Below are positions 54,150 to 62,658 of a stretch of DNA of 64,000 bases, in pieces (positions within the stretch are counted from its first letter, which is position 1; every line of letters begins with the position of its first letter). Under the pieces are notes generated by a model that saw nothing but the letters and a program-made list of their open reading frames with translations, made no database searches and was not told the DNA's origin. Made by a program: the position numbers and the translations under genes. The stretch comes from Geodermatophilus saharensis (GTDB lineage Bacteria; Actinomycetota; Actinomycetes; Mycobacteriales; Geodermatophilaceae), in assembly GCF_900188205.1 (NCBI RefSeq), contig NZ_FZOH01000008.1:62001-126000 (forward strand). The letters run 5' to 3'.

Positions 54150-55362
54150 CGGGCTGGGTCCTGTGCGGGGTCGGGGTGGCGCCAGGCGGCGGGGACGAGT
54201 GGTGTCGGGGCGAGGGGTGCCGGGACGGTGATCTCGCTGCCGTCGGGTCGCCAGGTGCGCCAGCGGCCGTCGGGTTGGCGTTCGACGCGGAAGCCGTGGT
54301 GGTCGGCCCTCGCGTAGGGGCCCGCCGCGAGCTGGCGAGTGGCGGGGGTCCTTCCACCAGTGCACCAGGTGGTGCACGTCCGCCCGGTGACTCGGCGCAT
54401 CACAGCCGGCGAACACGCAGCCGCCGTCACGCAGCTCCACCGCGCGGCGCAGCTGCCGGCCGACCAGCCGCCGGGACCGGCCGAGGTCGAGCGGAACCCC
54501 GTCGGGGCCGGACACCACCCGGGAGATCGCGCCGTCGCAGGCCAGCCACCGGGCCCGGGCGGCGGAGATCACCGCACCGAAACCCATGCTCCCCGCGCCC
54601 GCTCCGGTGGCGGGGTCGGCCAGGTCGTCGAGGTCCACCCGAACGGCGACGTGCGGCTTGACCGTCCGCAGCGTCGGCAGGTTGCCGGCGGCGAGCGCGG
54701 TGTCGGCGAGCTGCACCAGGGCATCGCCCTGCCGCTGCGCGCGGGTGCGCTCGTCGCCGGCGGGGCGGTCGGCCTGCACGAACGGCTCCAGCGCCGCCTG
54801 CAGCTTCTCCCCACCCACCGCGTCCAGGTGCCCGCGGAAGGACAGCGACCCGTCGGCGTGCCGGGACAGCGTCAGCGACCGGCCCTCGGGGGGATCCGGT
54901 TCCGGGCCGTCGGGATCGAGCGCGTCGCAGTAGTGCTTCACGACCAGCACCAGGTCGGCGTGCTCGCCGTCGACGGCGACCTGGGTGAGTGCCGCGTCGA
55001 TGGCGGCCAGGTCCACCCCCTGCGTGGCGGCCGCCGCCCGCCGCGTGGGGGTGACCACCCGGGCGGCCTCGGCCACCTGCTCGGCGCTCACCCAGCCGGC
55101 CTCGTGGGCCTCGGCGAGGACGGGCAGGTGCTCCAGCGCGCGACCGACGGTCACCAGCCGGGCGGCAGCCGCAGACGACAGCCGGCAGTGCCCGGCCAGC
55201 CACGACACCATGCTCGTCAACCCGTCCCGCTCCGGGGGCCGGCGCCAGCTCCGCCGCGCGCACCCCGCGGGCCAGCAACGCGTCGATCCGGGGGCGCTAG
55301 GCCACCAGCGCGGCGACGTCGTCGAGGACGTCGTCACCGGCCTGCCACCCACTCGAACACAT
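54150..55362 (-). pseudogene. DUF222/HNH (13E12-type) protein, multiply disrupted
   Basis: From ATG at 55362 the first frame gives MCSSGWQAGDDVLDDVAALV then an in-frame TAG, then RPRIDALLARGVRAAELAPA. An extra C in the run near 55240 shifts the frame to ERDGLTSMVSWLAGHCRLSS and on through a normal DUF222 domain (AGSMGFGAVISAARARWLAC, LVGRQLRRAVELRDGGCVF, ADVHHLVHWWKDP). At HNH the core is replaced by hairpin copy E, and the tail HHGFRVERQPDGRWRTWRPD is in another frame. Three independent lesions make this clearly non-functional. The left end is approximate. Confidence 0.85.
54305..54355 (+). repeat. Dispersed hairpin element, copy E, inside the HNH pseudogene
   Basis: This 51-bp copy shares AGGGGCCCGCCGCGAGC and GGTCCTTCC with copy A. 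The inner stem is CCCGCCGC/GTGGCGGG (one G-U) and the loop GAGCTGGCGA. The right outer arm is shortened by about 8 bp. It lies in place of the HNH core of the DUF222 gene. Confidence 0.75.
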
Positions 55363-55449
55363 GATCGAAGGATACCGGTAAGCGGCCCCCGCTGCGACCT
55401 GTGTCCGCAGGTCAGGAGCCCGTGCACAGATCCGAGGGACGTGTTGACA

Positions 55450-55869
55450 TCACTCGCGAGAGGCCGCGTGACCTCGGTCGAGCGGGCGCACCAGCCGGTT
55501 GATCGCCAGCTGCGCCAGCGGGACGTAGCCCACCACGACGGGCAGCGGTCCGGAGACGCGCAGGCCGGTGGTGCTGCCGGCGTCGGGCCCCTGGGAGACC
55601 CAGTGCAGCAGGTGCACGCGCACCGGGCCGGCCGTGACCGTCCACGACCACCGCCGCGCGGCCTCGTCCACCGACTCGACGACGAACGGCAGCGTCACCC
55701 CGGCCGGCCCGCGCACCCGCCCGGTCACGCCGGCCGCCAGCCGGCCGACCGGCACCTGGACACCGGTGATCTGCGGCGCCCACGTGGGCCACCGCGCGGG
55801 CTCGGCGTAGCGCTCCCACACCTCCTCCGGCGGCAGTGGCCCGGTGGCGTGCAGCGTCACGGTGGTCAC
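55450..55869 (-). CDS. SRPBCC-family (polyketide cyclase/START-like) protein
   Basis: The 139-residue protein fits the SRPBCC fold: TLHATGPLPPEEVWERYAEP at the start, WPTWAPQITGVQV, a central beta-sheet with RVHLLHWVSQGPD and a C-terminal helix QLAINRLVRPLDRG. These proteins bind hydrophobic ligands. No specific ligand is evident. The start is GTG at 55869. Confidence 0.72.
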   Translation of the reverse strand: MTTVTLHATGPLPPEEVWERYAEPARWPTWAPQITGVQVPVGRLAAGVTGRVRGPAGVTLPFVVESVDEAARRWSWTVTAGPVRVHLLHWVSQGPDAGSTTGLRVSGPLPVVVGYVPLAQLAINRLVRPLDRGHAASRE

Positions 55870-55956
55870 CAGGCGGTCCTGCCCGCGACCGACCCGCCGC
55901 ACGCACCCCGGCACGATGGCGGCGTGCGGGGACCACGGCTGGCGAGCCAGCGGACC

Positions 55957-56250
55957 ATGGCCGCTGTCGCACGGTGCCTGCGGGCCGGTGCCGCGGTGGA
56001 CTGGTTCACGGCGATCGGCACGTCGATGCGTCCGGCCGTGGGAGCCGTCCAGCGGGTCCGGCTGCGCCCTCCCGCCCCCGGCGAGGGGCTGCTGCGCCAG
56101 GTCGTCCTGGCCCGGGTCGGGGGCCGGTGGTGGCTGCACCGTGTCGTCGACGAGGCCGACGGCCGGGTCCTGATCGCGGGGGACAACGGCATGGTCAACG
56201 GCTGGACCGACCGCGCCGACGTGGCCGGCGTCCTCCTCGGCCGGGACTGA
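55957..56250 (+). CDS. Small S24/S26-like (signal-peptidase-fold) protein
   Basis: The 97-residue protein shows the S26 pattern: FTAIGTSMRPAVGAVQRVRL carries the serine motif, then LRQVVLARVGGRWWLHRVV and LIAGDNGMVNGW. The second-box Lys of signal peptidase I is replaced by His in LHRVV. No transmembrane segment is obvious. Similar mini-S26 proteins occur in actinobacteria near peptide-modification genes. ATG at 55957 or GTG at 55924 may be the start. It overlaps the convergent cupin gene by 56 bp. Confidence 0.65.
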   Translation: MAAVARCLRAGAAVDWFTAIGTSMRPAVGAVQRVRLRPPAPGEGLLRQVVLARVGGRWWLHRVVDEADGRVLIAGDNGMVNGWTDRADVAGVLLGRD

Positions 56251-56599
56251 CCGGGCCCGGTCGGTCGACCGGCGGGACGCGGCACTGCACGACGACGGCG
56301 AGCAGGCCGCCGTCGGTCCCGGAGGCGTGCTCCTCCCCCGGCTCCCACAGGGCCGCCTCCCCGGCCCCGACGACGCGCCGGACGTCGTCCGCCCCCGACA
56401 CCCAGCCGCCGCCCTCGACGACGAGGAAGAGCTGCCACAGCGGGGTCGGGTGCCGCCCGATCGACCCGCCGGGCGCCAGCCGGACGACGTCGACGGCGAA
56501 GCCGTCCTGCGGCTCGAGCACCCGCGCCGCCGGCACCAGCGACGCACCGGTGCTGCCGTACGACGCCAGCGGGCGCACGGGCAGGACCAGCACCCTCAC
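56195..56599 (-). CDS. Cupin-domain protein
   Basis: The 134-residue protein has a cupin core: VRLAPGGSIGRHPTPLWQLF, LVVEGGGWVSGADDVRRVVGA and GEAALWEPGEEHASGTDGG. Metal-binding His residues are in IGRHPT and EEHASG. The last 25 residues are basic and lie in the overlap with the S26-like gene. GTG at 56599 overlaps the cinA stop by 4 nt. Confidence 0.75.
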   Translation of the reverse strand: MRVLVLPVRPLASYGSTGASLVPAARVLEPQDGFAVDVVRLAPGGSIGRHPTPLWQLFLVVEGGGWVSGADDVRRVVGAGEAALWEPGEEHASGTDGGLLAVVVQCRVPPVDRPGPVSPGRGGRRPRRRGRSSR

Positions 56600-57879
56600 G
56601 CGGGCGGGCCACCCAGCAGCAGGTGCCGCAGCAGGTGCAGCGCGCGCACGACCGACCGCTCGCGCACCGCCGTCCGGGAGCCCGGCAGCCGCACCGACCG
56701 CGCCTCGGTCCCCGACGGCCCGACGACGCACAGGTGCACGGTGCCCACGGGCTTGTCCGGCGTCCCGCCGCCCGGCCCGGCGATGCCGGTGACGCCGACG
56801 CCGACGTCGGCACCGAACCGCGCCCGCGCCCCCTCCGCCAGCGCCTGCGCCACCTGCGGGCTCACCGCGCCGAACTCGGCCAGCATCTCCCCGGGCACGC
56901 CCACGAGGTGCTCCTTCGCCGAGTTGGCGTAGGAGGTGATGCCGCCGAGCACCCACGCCGAGGACCCCGCCCGCTCGATCAGCCGCGCCACCAGCAGGCC
57001 GCCGGTGCACGACTCGGCGGTGGCGATGGTGAGTCCCTGGTCGCGCAGCGCGTCGGCGACCAGGTCGTCGAGCGTGGGGCCGGTGGAGAACAGCGTCGCC
57101 GGGTACTCCTCGGCCAGCACCGCGCCCAGCCGGTCGTAGGCCGGCTGCGCCTCGGGCGCGAACCGGGTGACGATCTCCAGCTCGCCCTCGCGCAGGCACG
57201 TGGTGATCTCCAGCCCGGCCAGCTCGGCCTCGTGCTCGCGCAGCGTGGCCGCGAGCTGGGCCTCCAGCGTCCCCCACAGCCGCACGGTCTCCTGCCGCAC
57301 CTCACCGGCCCCGGCCAGCGCCGCCCGCACCGGCCCGGCGGCCAGCGCGGCCGGCCACATGCCCTGCAGCTCCGACGGCGGACCGGGCAGCACGACGACG
57401 ACCGGCCCGCCGCGCCCGTCGGCCGGCGGGACGACGAACCCTGGTGCGGTGCCGACCGGTTCCAGCACCGCCGCGCCGGCGGGGACCATCGCCTGCTTGC
57501 GGACGCCGGCCGCGGTCGCCTCGGCGTCGGCCCGCCAGCCACGGCGGGCCATGAGCCGTTCGACGATCGCCGCGACCCGTTGCTCGAGCTCGGTGTCGAC
57601 GGCGAGGGGGCGCCCCTGGAACTCGCCGACGACGGCGGCGGTCAGGTCGTCGGCGGTGGGGCCGAGCCCGCCGGTGGTGACCACGAGGTCGACCCCGGCG
57701 GAGGAGAAGTAGGTCAGCGCGCCGCGCACGTCGTCGGGCCGGTCCCCGACCACCAGCACGGCCCCGACGTCGACGCCGGCCTGCCGCAGCTCCTCGGCCA
57801 GCCACGGGCCGTTGCGGTCGGAGACCCGGCCGGTCAGGACCTCGGTGCCGGTGACGACGATGCCCGCGCGCGTGCCCAC
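56596..57879 (-). CDS. cinA: CinA-family nicotinamide mononucleotide deamidase/competence-damage protein
   Basis: The 427-residue protein has an N-terminal MoaB-like COG1058 domain (about 1-170: AGIVVTGTEVLTGRVSDRNG and LVVTTGGLGPTADDLT) and a C-terminal CinA deamidase domain (about 265-425: IATAESCTGGLLVARLI, GGITSYANSAKEHLVGV and TGIAGPGGGTPDKPVG). The catalytic Ser-Lys features are present. It recycles NMN in pyridine nucleotide metabolism. GTG at 57879 is the start. Confidence 0.94.
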   Translation of the reverse strand: MGTRAGIVVTGTEVLTGRVSDRNGPWLAEELRQAGVDVGAVLVVGDRPDDVRGALTYFSSAGVDLVVTTGGLGPTADDLTAAVVGEFQGRPLAVDTELEQRVAAIVERLMARRGWRADAEATAAGVRKQAMVPAGAAVLEPVGTAPGFVVPPADGRGGPVVVVLPGPPSELQGMWPAALAAGPVRAALAGAGEVRQETVRLWGTLEAQLAATLREHEAELAGLEITTCLREGELEIVTRFAPEAQPAYDRLGAVLAEEYPATLFSTGPTLDDLVADALRDQGLTIATAESCTGGLLVARLIERAGSSAWVLGGITSYANSAKEHLVGVPGEMLAEFGAVSPQVAQALAEGARARFGADVGVGVTGIAGPGGGTPDKPVGTVHLCVVGPSGTEARSVRLPGSRTAVRERSVVRALHLLRHLLLGGPPA

Positions 57880-57889
57880 CCGCCCGACC

Positions 57890-57936
57890 CTAGGAGCAGA
57901 AGGGCCCCCGTGCCCCCCGCCGCTCGCAGCGGGTGA
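57890..57936 (+). repeat. Dispersed hairpin element, truncated copy D
   Basis: GAAGGGCCCCC and GCCCCCCGCCGCTCGCAG match the plus strand of copy A; the GCTC half of the loop and the other arm are missing. It lies 11 bp upstream of the cinA start in a divergent gap. Confidence 0.55.
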
Positions 57937-57943
57937 TCCGGTG

Positions 57944-58013
57944 CCGAGTGAGCAGTCGTGGCCGCCCGGCATGGCGTGTCGGCGCGTGTCGGCGACCACA
58001 GGTGCTCACTCGG
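57944..58013. repeat. 70-bp imperfect inverted repeat
   Basis: Perfect terminal 11-bp arms CCGAGTGAGCA (57944-57954) and TGCTCACTCGG (58003-58013) extend inward with GTGG/CCAC and CGCC/GGCG pairing to about 23 nt per arm. The 24-nt centre has a direct GTGTCGGC repeat. It lies between cinA and the membrane-protein gene. Confidence 0.75.
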
Positions 58014-58172
58014 GTCGCGATCAGGCGGCGCAGGCCGGCAGCCCGGACGGGCCGTTCCGTCCCTCCCGATCCCGGACCCGCCGACCCGCCTCCGGGATCC
58101 CGCTGCGCGCCCCGGATAGCGTGCCGGGGAGGGCCCGACCCGGTCCACCGCCGACCGCCTGGAGGAACGACC

Positions 58173-58937
58173 GTGACCGCCTCGCCGCCACCGGCCGGCC
58201 CGCGCACGCAGGAGATCGCCGTCCCGCCGGTGGGATCGGCTCCCGCCGACCCCGCCGCGCACGGGGCCACCGCCGTCGGCACCGCGCCCGAGCACCCGCC
58301 GCACGCGGCCCCCGCTCCGCTGCCGCCGCCGGCCTACCCGCACACCGCTCCGCAGCCCGCCCACGCGGAGGCGGCCACTGCCGTGGTGTCGCCGGCCGGG
58401 ACCGGGGCCGCCGCACCCCCGCAGCCCACCGGCCCGCTGGACTCCTTCTTCGGCTCGCCGCCCCCTCCCCCGCCGCCCGCTGCGCCGGCCGAGGTCACCA
58501 CCGCCGCGGCACCGGCGGCCGAGGCGCCCTCCCGGCGCACCGCGGCCCGCACGCCCCGCGCCCCGCGCACCCCGCGCGACCGGGCGGTGCTGATCACCAC
58601 GGGGCTCGGCGTCGTGGGCCTGGTGCTGCTCGAGCTCGGGCTGACGCTGCGCCTGGGCGGCCAGGTCCTCTGGTCGGACCTGCCGCTGTGGTCGGCGTTC
58701 GCGACGCTGGCCGCCCTGACCGGCGTCGTCGGCCTGGCCGCGAGCCTGCTGCCCGGCGGGAAGCTGCGCCCGGCCGTGGCCGAGCGGCTCGCGGTCGGCG
58801 GGCTCGCCGGCCTGGCGGTGTTCTGGGTGCTCATCGCCCTGCCGCGGGTCGACTCCGACCGCGGCTTCCTGCTCACCGCGGCCCTGGGAGCGCTCGCCGT
58901 GGCCGTCTGGCTGGCGCCGGCCCGCCGCCGGGGCTGA
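58173..58937 (+). CDS. Pro-rich membrane protein, unknown function
   Basis: The 254-residue protein has a long disordered N terminus (about 1-130) rich in Pro, Ala and Gly with an eight-Pro run. About four membrane helices follow (AVLITTGLGVVGLVLLELGL, WSAFATLAALTGVVGLAA, LAVGGLAGLAVFWVLIAL, GFLLTAALGALAVAVW). No family is recognised. GGAGGAACGACC precedes the GTG at 58173. It converges on the PASTA kinase operon. Confidence 0.7.
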   Translation: MTASPPPAGPRTQEIAVPPVGSAPADPAAHGATAVGTAPEHPPHAAPAPLPPPAYPHTAPQPAHAEAATAVVSPAGTGAAAPPQPTGPLDSFFGSPPPPPPPAAPAEVTTAAAPAAEAPSRRTAARTPRAPRTPRDRAVLITTGLGVVGLVLLELGLTLRLGGQVLWSDLPLWSAFATLAALTGVVGLAASLLPGGKLRPAVAERLAVGGLAGLAVFWVLIALPRVDSDRGFLLTAALGALAVAVWLAPARRRG

Positions 58938-58990
58938 GCCGCCGGGCCGAGGAGCCGCAGCCCGATCCGCCGGAGGACCGACGGCGGGGG

Positions 58991-60646
58991 TCAGCCGTCG
59001 CGGCCGCGGCCGTCGCCCCCGCCGTTGCCGTTCCCGGGACCGTTCCCGGGACCGTTGCCGTTGCCCCCGGCGTTGCCGTTGCCCTGACCCGCGCCGTTGC
59101 CCGGTCCGGCGTCCTCACCGGCGTCGGAGTCGTCCTCGTCGGAGTCGTCCTCGGCGACCTCGTCGGGAGCGGGGACGGCGGGAGCGACCGGTGCGGGGAC
59201 GGCGGCCTCGGGGACGGCGGCCTCGGGGGCGGCCGGCGCCGAGGTGGCCGGCGCGGGGACGGCGGCGGTGGAGCCCGTGTCGCCCGCCGGGTACCGGCTG
59301 CCGTCCCGCGTCGACCAGGTCCGGGACCAGGGCACCTCCTCCTCCGCCGGTGCCCGCTCGGTCTGCTCGGTCCGCGGTGAGGAGGACGGCGCCGCGGGAG
59401 GCGGTACGGCGGCGACGGTCAGCGTGACCAGGTCGCCGAGGGACAGCCGCCCGACCGGGGTCACCGCGAGCACCGTCCCCGCCGCCGCGCCGGCGCTCTG
59501 CTCGGTCACCCGGGTCACCCGCAGCCCGGCGGCCACCAGCTGGTCCTCGACCTCGTCGGCCCCGCGGCCCACCACCTCGGCGCGGCGGACGTCGACGCCG
59601 GTGGGAGCGGCGTCGGCGACGGCGGCCGGGGGCGTGCCCGACCCGGTGCCGGCCAGCTGCAGCACCCCCACCCCCAGGACGGCGCCCGCGGCGAGCGTGC
59701 CGGCCGCCGCCAGCGCCCGCGCCACGTACCGCCGGCGCGGCGGTCTCCCGGCGCGGGGCGGGGCGGGGAGCAGCAGCGGCGCGGTCACCGGTGCCGGCGC
59801 CGGCGGCAGCGGGCTGCCCGAGCGGACCGCGTCGACGACGGCGAGCAGCGCCGCACCGTCGGCGGGACGGCCGGCGGGGTCCTTGACCAGCATCCGCGCC
59901 ACCAGCTCGCGCACCGGCGCGGGCACGCCGTCCGGCAGCGGCTCGGGCTCCTCGCGGATCTGCATCAGGGCGATCTGGACGGGGTTCTCGCCGTCGAACG
60001 CCCGCCGCCCGGTCAGGCACTCCCAGGCCACCATGCCGAGCGCGTAGACGTCGCTGGCCGGGCCGGCCTTGCCGCCGGCGGCCTGCTCGGGCGAGAGGTA
60101 GTGCGCGGTGCCGACGACCTGGCCGGTGCGGGTCAGCGGCATGCTGCCGGCCGACCAGGCGATGCCGAAGTCGGTGATCCGGACGACGCCGTCGCGGCCG
60201 ACGAGCAGGTTGCCCGGCTTGACGTCGCGGTGCACCACCCCGGCGGCGTGCGCCGCGGCCAGGCCCGCGGCCGTCTGGCCGACCAGGTCCAGCACCCGGT
60301 CGGGCGGCAGCGGCCCCTCGCGGGCGAGCAGGGCCGACAGCGGCTCGCCGTCGACCAGCTCCATGACCAGGTGGGCGCAGACCACGCCGTCCCCGTCGAC
60401 CTGCTCGCCGTAGTCGAACAGCGCGGCGATGTTGCGGTGCGTGAGGCGGCCGGCGAGCTGGGCCTCGGTGCGGAAGCGGGTGCGCACGGTGTCGTCGCCG
60501 CTGTACTCCGCGCGCAGCAGCTTGACCGCGACCGGGCGGTCGAGCAGCGTGTCCCGCCCCCGCCAGACCTGCCCCATCCCGCCGGTGGCGATGAGGCCCT
60601 CGAGCGCGTAGCGGCCTCCGATCACCCGCACCGCGCTCCCGCTCAC
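58991..60646 (-). CDS. PknB-type Ser/Thr kinase with one PASTA domain and Gly-Asn tail
   Basis: The 551-residue membrane kinase has a kinase domain at about 8-275 with IATGGMGQVW, VAVKLLR, VVHRDVKPGNLLV (Asp near 140), ITDFGIAWSAG and GTAHYLSPEQA. A membrane helix lies around 310-330, then one extracellular PASTA-like unit (about 345-405: VVGRGADEVEDQLVAAGLRV). The C terminus is acidic (EDDSDEDDSDAGED) then ends in a Gly/Asn-rich repeat. The GTG start is 14 bp after the upstream kinase stop. Confidence 0.9.
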   Translation of the reverse strand: MSGSAVRVIGGRYALEGLIATGGMGQVWRGRDTLLDRPVAVKLLRAEYSGDDTVRTRFRTEAQLAGRLTHRNIAALFDYGEQVDGDGVVCAHLVMELVDGEPLSALLAREGPLPPDRVLDLVGQTAAGLAAAHAAGVVHRDVKPGNLLVGRDGVVRITDFGIAWSAGSMPLTRTGQVVGTAHYLSPEQAAGGKAGPASDVYALGMVAWECLTGRRAFDGENPVQIALMQIREEPEPLPDGVPAPVRELVARMLVKDPAGRPADGAALLAVVDAVRSGSPLPPAPAPVTAPLLLPAPPRAGRPPRRRYVARALAAAGTLAAGAVLGVGVLQLAGTGSGTPPAAVADAAPTGVDVRRAEVVGRGADEVEDQLVAAGLRVTRVTEQSAGAAAGTVLAVTPVGRLSLGDLVTLTVAAVPPPAAPSSSPRTEQTERAPAEEEVPWSRTWSTRDGSRYPAGDTGSTAAVPAPATSAPAAPEAAVPEAAVPAPVAPAVPAPDEVAEDDSDEDDSDAGEDAGPGNGAGQGNGNAGGNGNGPGNGPGNGNGGGDGRGRDG

Positions 60647-60660
60647 CGCCACCCCCTCGA

Positions 60661-62403
60661 TCAGGCCTGCGGGGATCCTGCCCCAGCCGGCGAGGTGCCG
60701 CTCGCCGTGGAGGACCCGCCGGGCTCGGAACCCGGGACGCCGGTCGAGGGCGTCGTGGCCGGGCCGCTCGGCGGCGTCCGGGTCGTGGTCGGGGCCGTCG
60801 TCGGCGACCCGGTGGGCGTCCCCGCGGTCAGCGACCCGACCGCGGTGGTCGGCGCCGGCGTCCCCTCGGCCGGGCCGCTCGGCGTCGTCGTCGCGGCCGC
60901 CGTGGCGGAGGACGGGGTCGGCGACGCGGTCGCCTCCGGTGCCGGGGCGGAGGTCCCGCCGGTCGTGCCGGTCGGCTGCGCGACGGGCTGCTCCACCTGG
61001 CCGGGGACGGCGGCGCCGGACACCGGCGACCAGTCGCCCCGGTCGGTGTCGCCGTCCCACCACCCGTTGTCGGCCGCCGGCGCGACGGCGTAGGTGACGA
61101 CGACGTCGTCGCCGGGCCCCAGGACGACGCCGGTGGGCGAGACGGCGGTGACGACGCCCGGCACGGTGCGGTCGGTGACCTGCTCGCGGCGCTCGACGGT
61201 GAGCCCGAGCGCCGACAGCTGGGTGGCGACGTCCTCGACCGGCCGGCCGACGAAGTCGTCCTCCTGGACCAGCACGCCCTGCTCGTCCTCCTGCGTCTGC
61301 GCGGCGGCGACGGTCGGCGGGGTGCGGTCGGTCAGCGCGGAGAACACCGCCGCGGCCAGCCCCGCGCCGAGCAGGAGGGCCAGCAGCGGCACCAGGACGG
61401 CGGCCGCCCGGCGGCGAGGCCGCGACGGCGGGCTGCGGCGCGGCCGGACGGCCGGGGCGCCCGGCGGCGGAGGCGCGACCTCGGTGGCCGGACCCGCGTC
61501 ACCCGCGAGCGGCCCGGACACGGCCGGCCCGGAGACCACCGGGACGGGAGGCGGCGGGTCCGGCAGCCGGCCGGCCCGGGCGTCCTCGACCGCGGCGGCG
61601 AAGGCGGCGCCGTCGGGCATCCGCGCCGCCGGGTCCTTCGACAGGGCACGGCCGATGAGGGTGCGGACCCCGCCGGGCAGGTCGTCGGGCAGCGGCTCGG
61701 GGTGCGACCGCAGCTGCTTGAGCGCGATGGTGACCGCGTTGTCGCCGTCGAAGGCGGGGTGCCCGGTGAGGCACTCGTAGCCGACCAGGCCGAGGGCGTA
61801 GACGTCGCTGGCGGGGGTGGCCAGGTGCCCCTCGGCCTGCTCGGGCGAGAGGTACTGCGGCGTGCCGATGACCTGGCCGGTGCGGGTCAGCGGCACGCTG
61901 CCGGCCGACCAGGCGATGCCGAAGTCGGTGATCTTCACGCTGCCGTCGGGCCGGACCAGGATGTTGCCGGGCTTGACGTCGCGGTGGACCAGCCCCGCCC
62001 GGTGGGCCTCGGCGAGGGCGGCGGCGGTCTGGCCGAGGACCGACAGCGTGGTGGCGGTGTCCAGCCGGCCCTCCTGGCGCAGCAGCGACGACAGCGGCTG
62101 CCCCTCGACCAGCTCCATGACGAGGTAGGCCAGCTGCTCGCCGGTGTCGCCGGCCTCGGTCTCGCCGTAGTCGTAGACCGCGGCGATGTTGGGGTGGCTC
62201 AGCGCCGCCGCGTGCTGGGCCTCGGCGCGGAAGCGGGCCAGGAACGTCGGGTCGCCGGTGTACTCGCTGCGCAGCACCTTGACCGCGACCGGGCGGTGCA
62301 GCAACAGGTCGGTCGCCCGCCACACCTGACCCATGCCACCGGCGGCGATGAGCGCGACGAGCTCGTAGCGGTCACCGACCATCCGGCGACCCGGTTCCAC
62401 CAC
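60661..62403 (-). CDS. PknB-type Ser/Thr kinase with one PASTA domain
   Basis: The 580-residue kinase (domain about 12-270) has IAAGGMGQVWRATD, VAVKVLRSEYTGD, LVHRDVKPGNILV (Asp near 139), ITDFGIAWSAG and GTPQYLSPEQA. A membrane helix (about 336-358: LVPLLALLLGAGLAAAVFSA) leads to one PASTA unit (about 385-450, VGRPVEDVATQLSALGLTV) and a Ser/Thr/Pro-rich tail. GGGAGAG precedes the GTG at 62403; ATG at 62382 is an alternative. The two kinase domains are highly alike, so the pair probably arose by duplication. Confidence 0.9.
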   Translation of the reverse strand: MVEPGRRMVGDRYELVALIAAGGMGQVWRATDLLLHRPVAVKVLRSEYTGDPTFLARFRAEAQHAAALSHPNIAAVYDYGETEAGDTGEQLAYLVMELVEGQPLSSLLRQEGRLDTATTLSVLGQTAAALAEAHRAGLVHRDVKPGNILVRPDGSVKITDFGIAWSAGSVPLTRTGQVIGTPQYLSPEQAEGHLATPASDVYALGLVGYECLTGHPAFDGDNAVTIALKQLRSHPEPLPDDLPGGVRTLIGRALSKDPAARMPDGAAFAAAVEDARAGRLPDPPPPVPVVSGPAVSGPLAGDAGPATEVAPPPPGAPAVRPRRSPPSRPRRRAAAVLVPLLALLLGAGLAAAVFSALTDRTPPTVAAAQTQEDEQGVLVQEDDFVGRPVEDVATQLSALGLTVERREQVTDRTVPGVVTAVSPTGVVLGPGDDVVVTYAVAPAADNGWWDGDTDRGDWSPVSGAAVPGQVEQPVAQPTGTTGGTSAPAPEATASPTPSSATAAATTTPSGPAEGTPAPTTAVGSLTAGTPTGSPTTAPTTTRTPPSGPATTPSTGVPGSEPGGSSTASGTSPAGAGSPQA

Positions 62404-62593
62404 GGGAGCTCTCCCATCCCTGTCGGCCCTGCTGCCGACGCCGTCCACCCGGGGACGTCGCACCCTCCGCCGGAGTGCCCGCACCCTCCGGGACCACACA
62501 TGTTCCCAGCAGCACCACCCGTCCGGGGAGTCTCCTGCGTCACGGCTGCGCATCGACACGGCGACGCGCCGACGACACCCCGGTCACCGGCTG

Positions 62594-62658
62594 GAACCGG
62601 CCCCGGTGCAGGGGCCCGCCCCGAGCGTGCGAGGGGTGGGGGGCAGCGGGGTCCTTCG
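62594..62658 (+). repeat. Dispersed hairpin element, copy C
   Basis: The inner stem is CCCGCCCC/GGGGTGGG (one G-U), the loop GAGCGTGCGA, and outer arms CCCCGGTGC and GCAGCGGGG (near-perfect) are followed by TCCTTCGTC. It abuts the EfeB stop and lies in the 190-bp gap before the kinase gene. Confidence 0.75.

Noticed and set aside
50156..54430. Single 1424-residue protein joining EAL protein and upstream sequence
   Set aside because: The upstream part is the wrong frame of the acyl-CoA dehydrogenase. The GTG at 52258 with a ribosome-binding site marks the true start.
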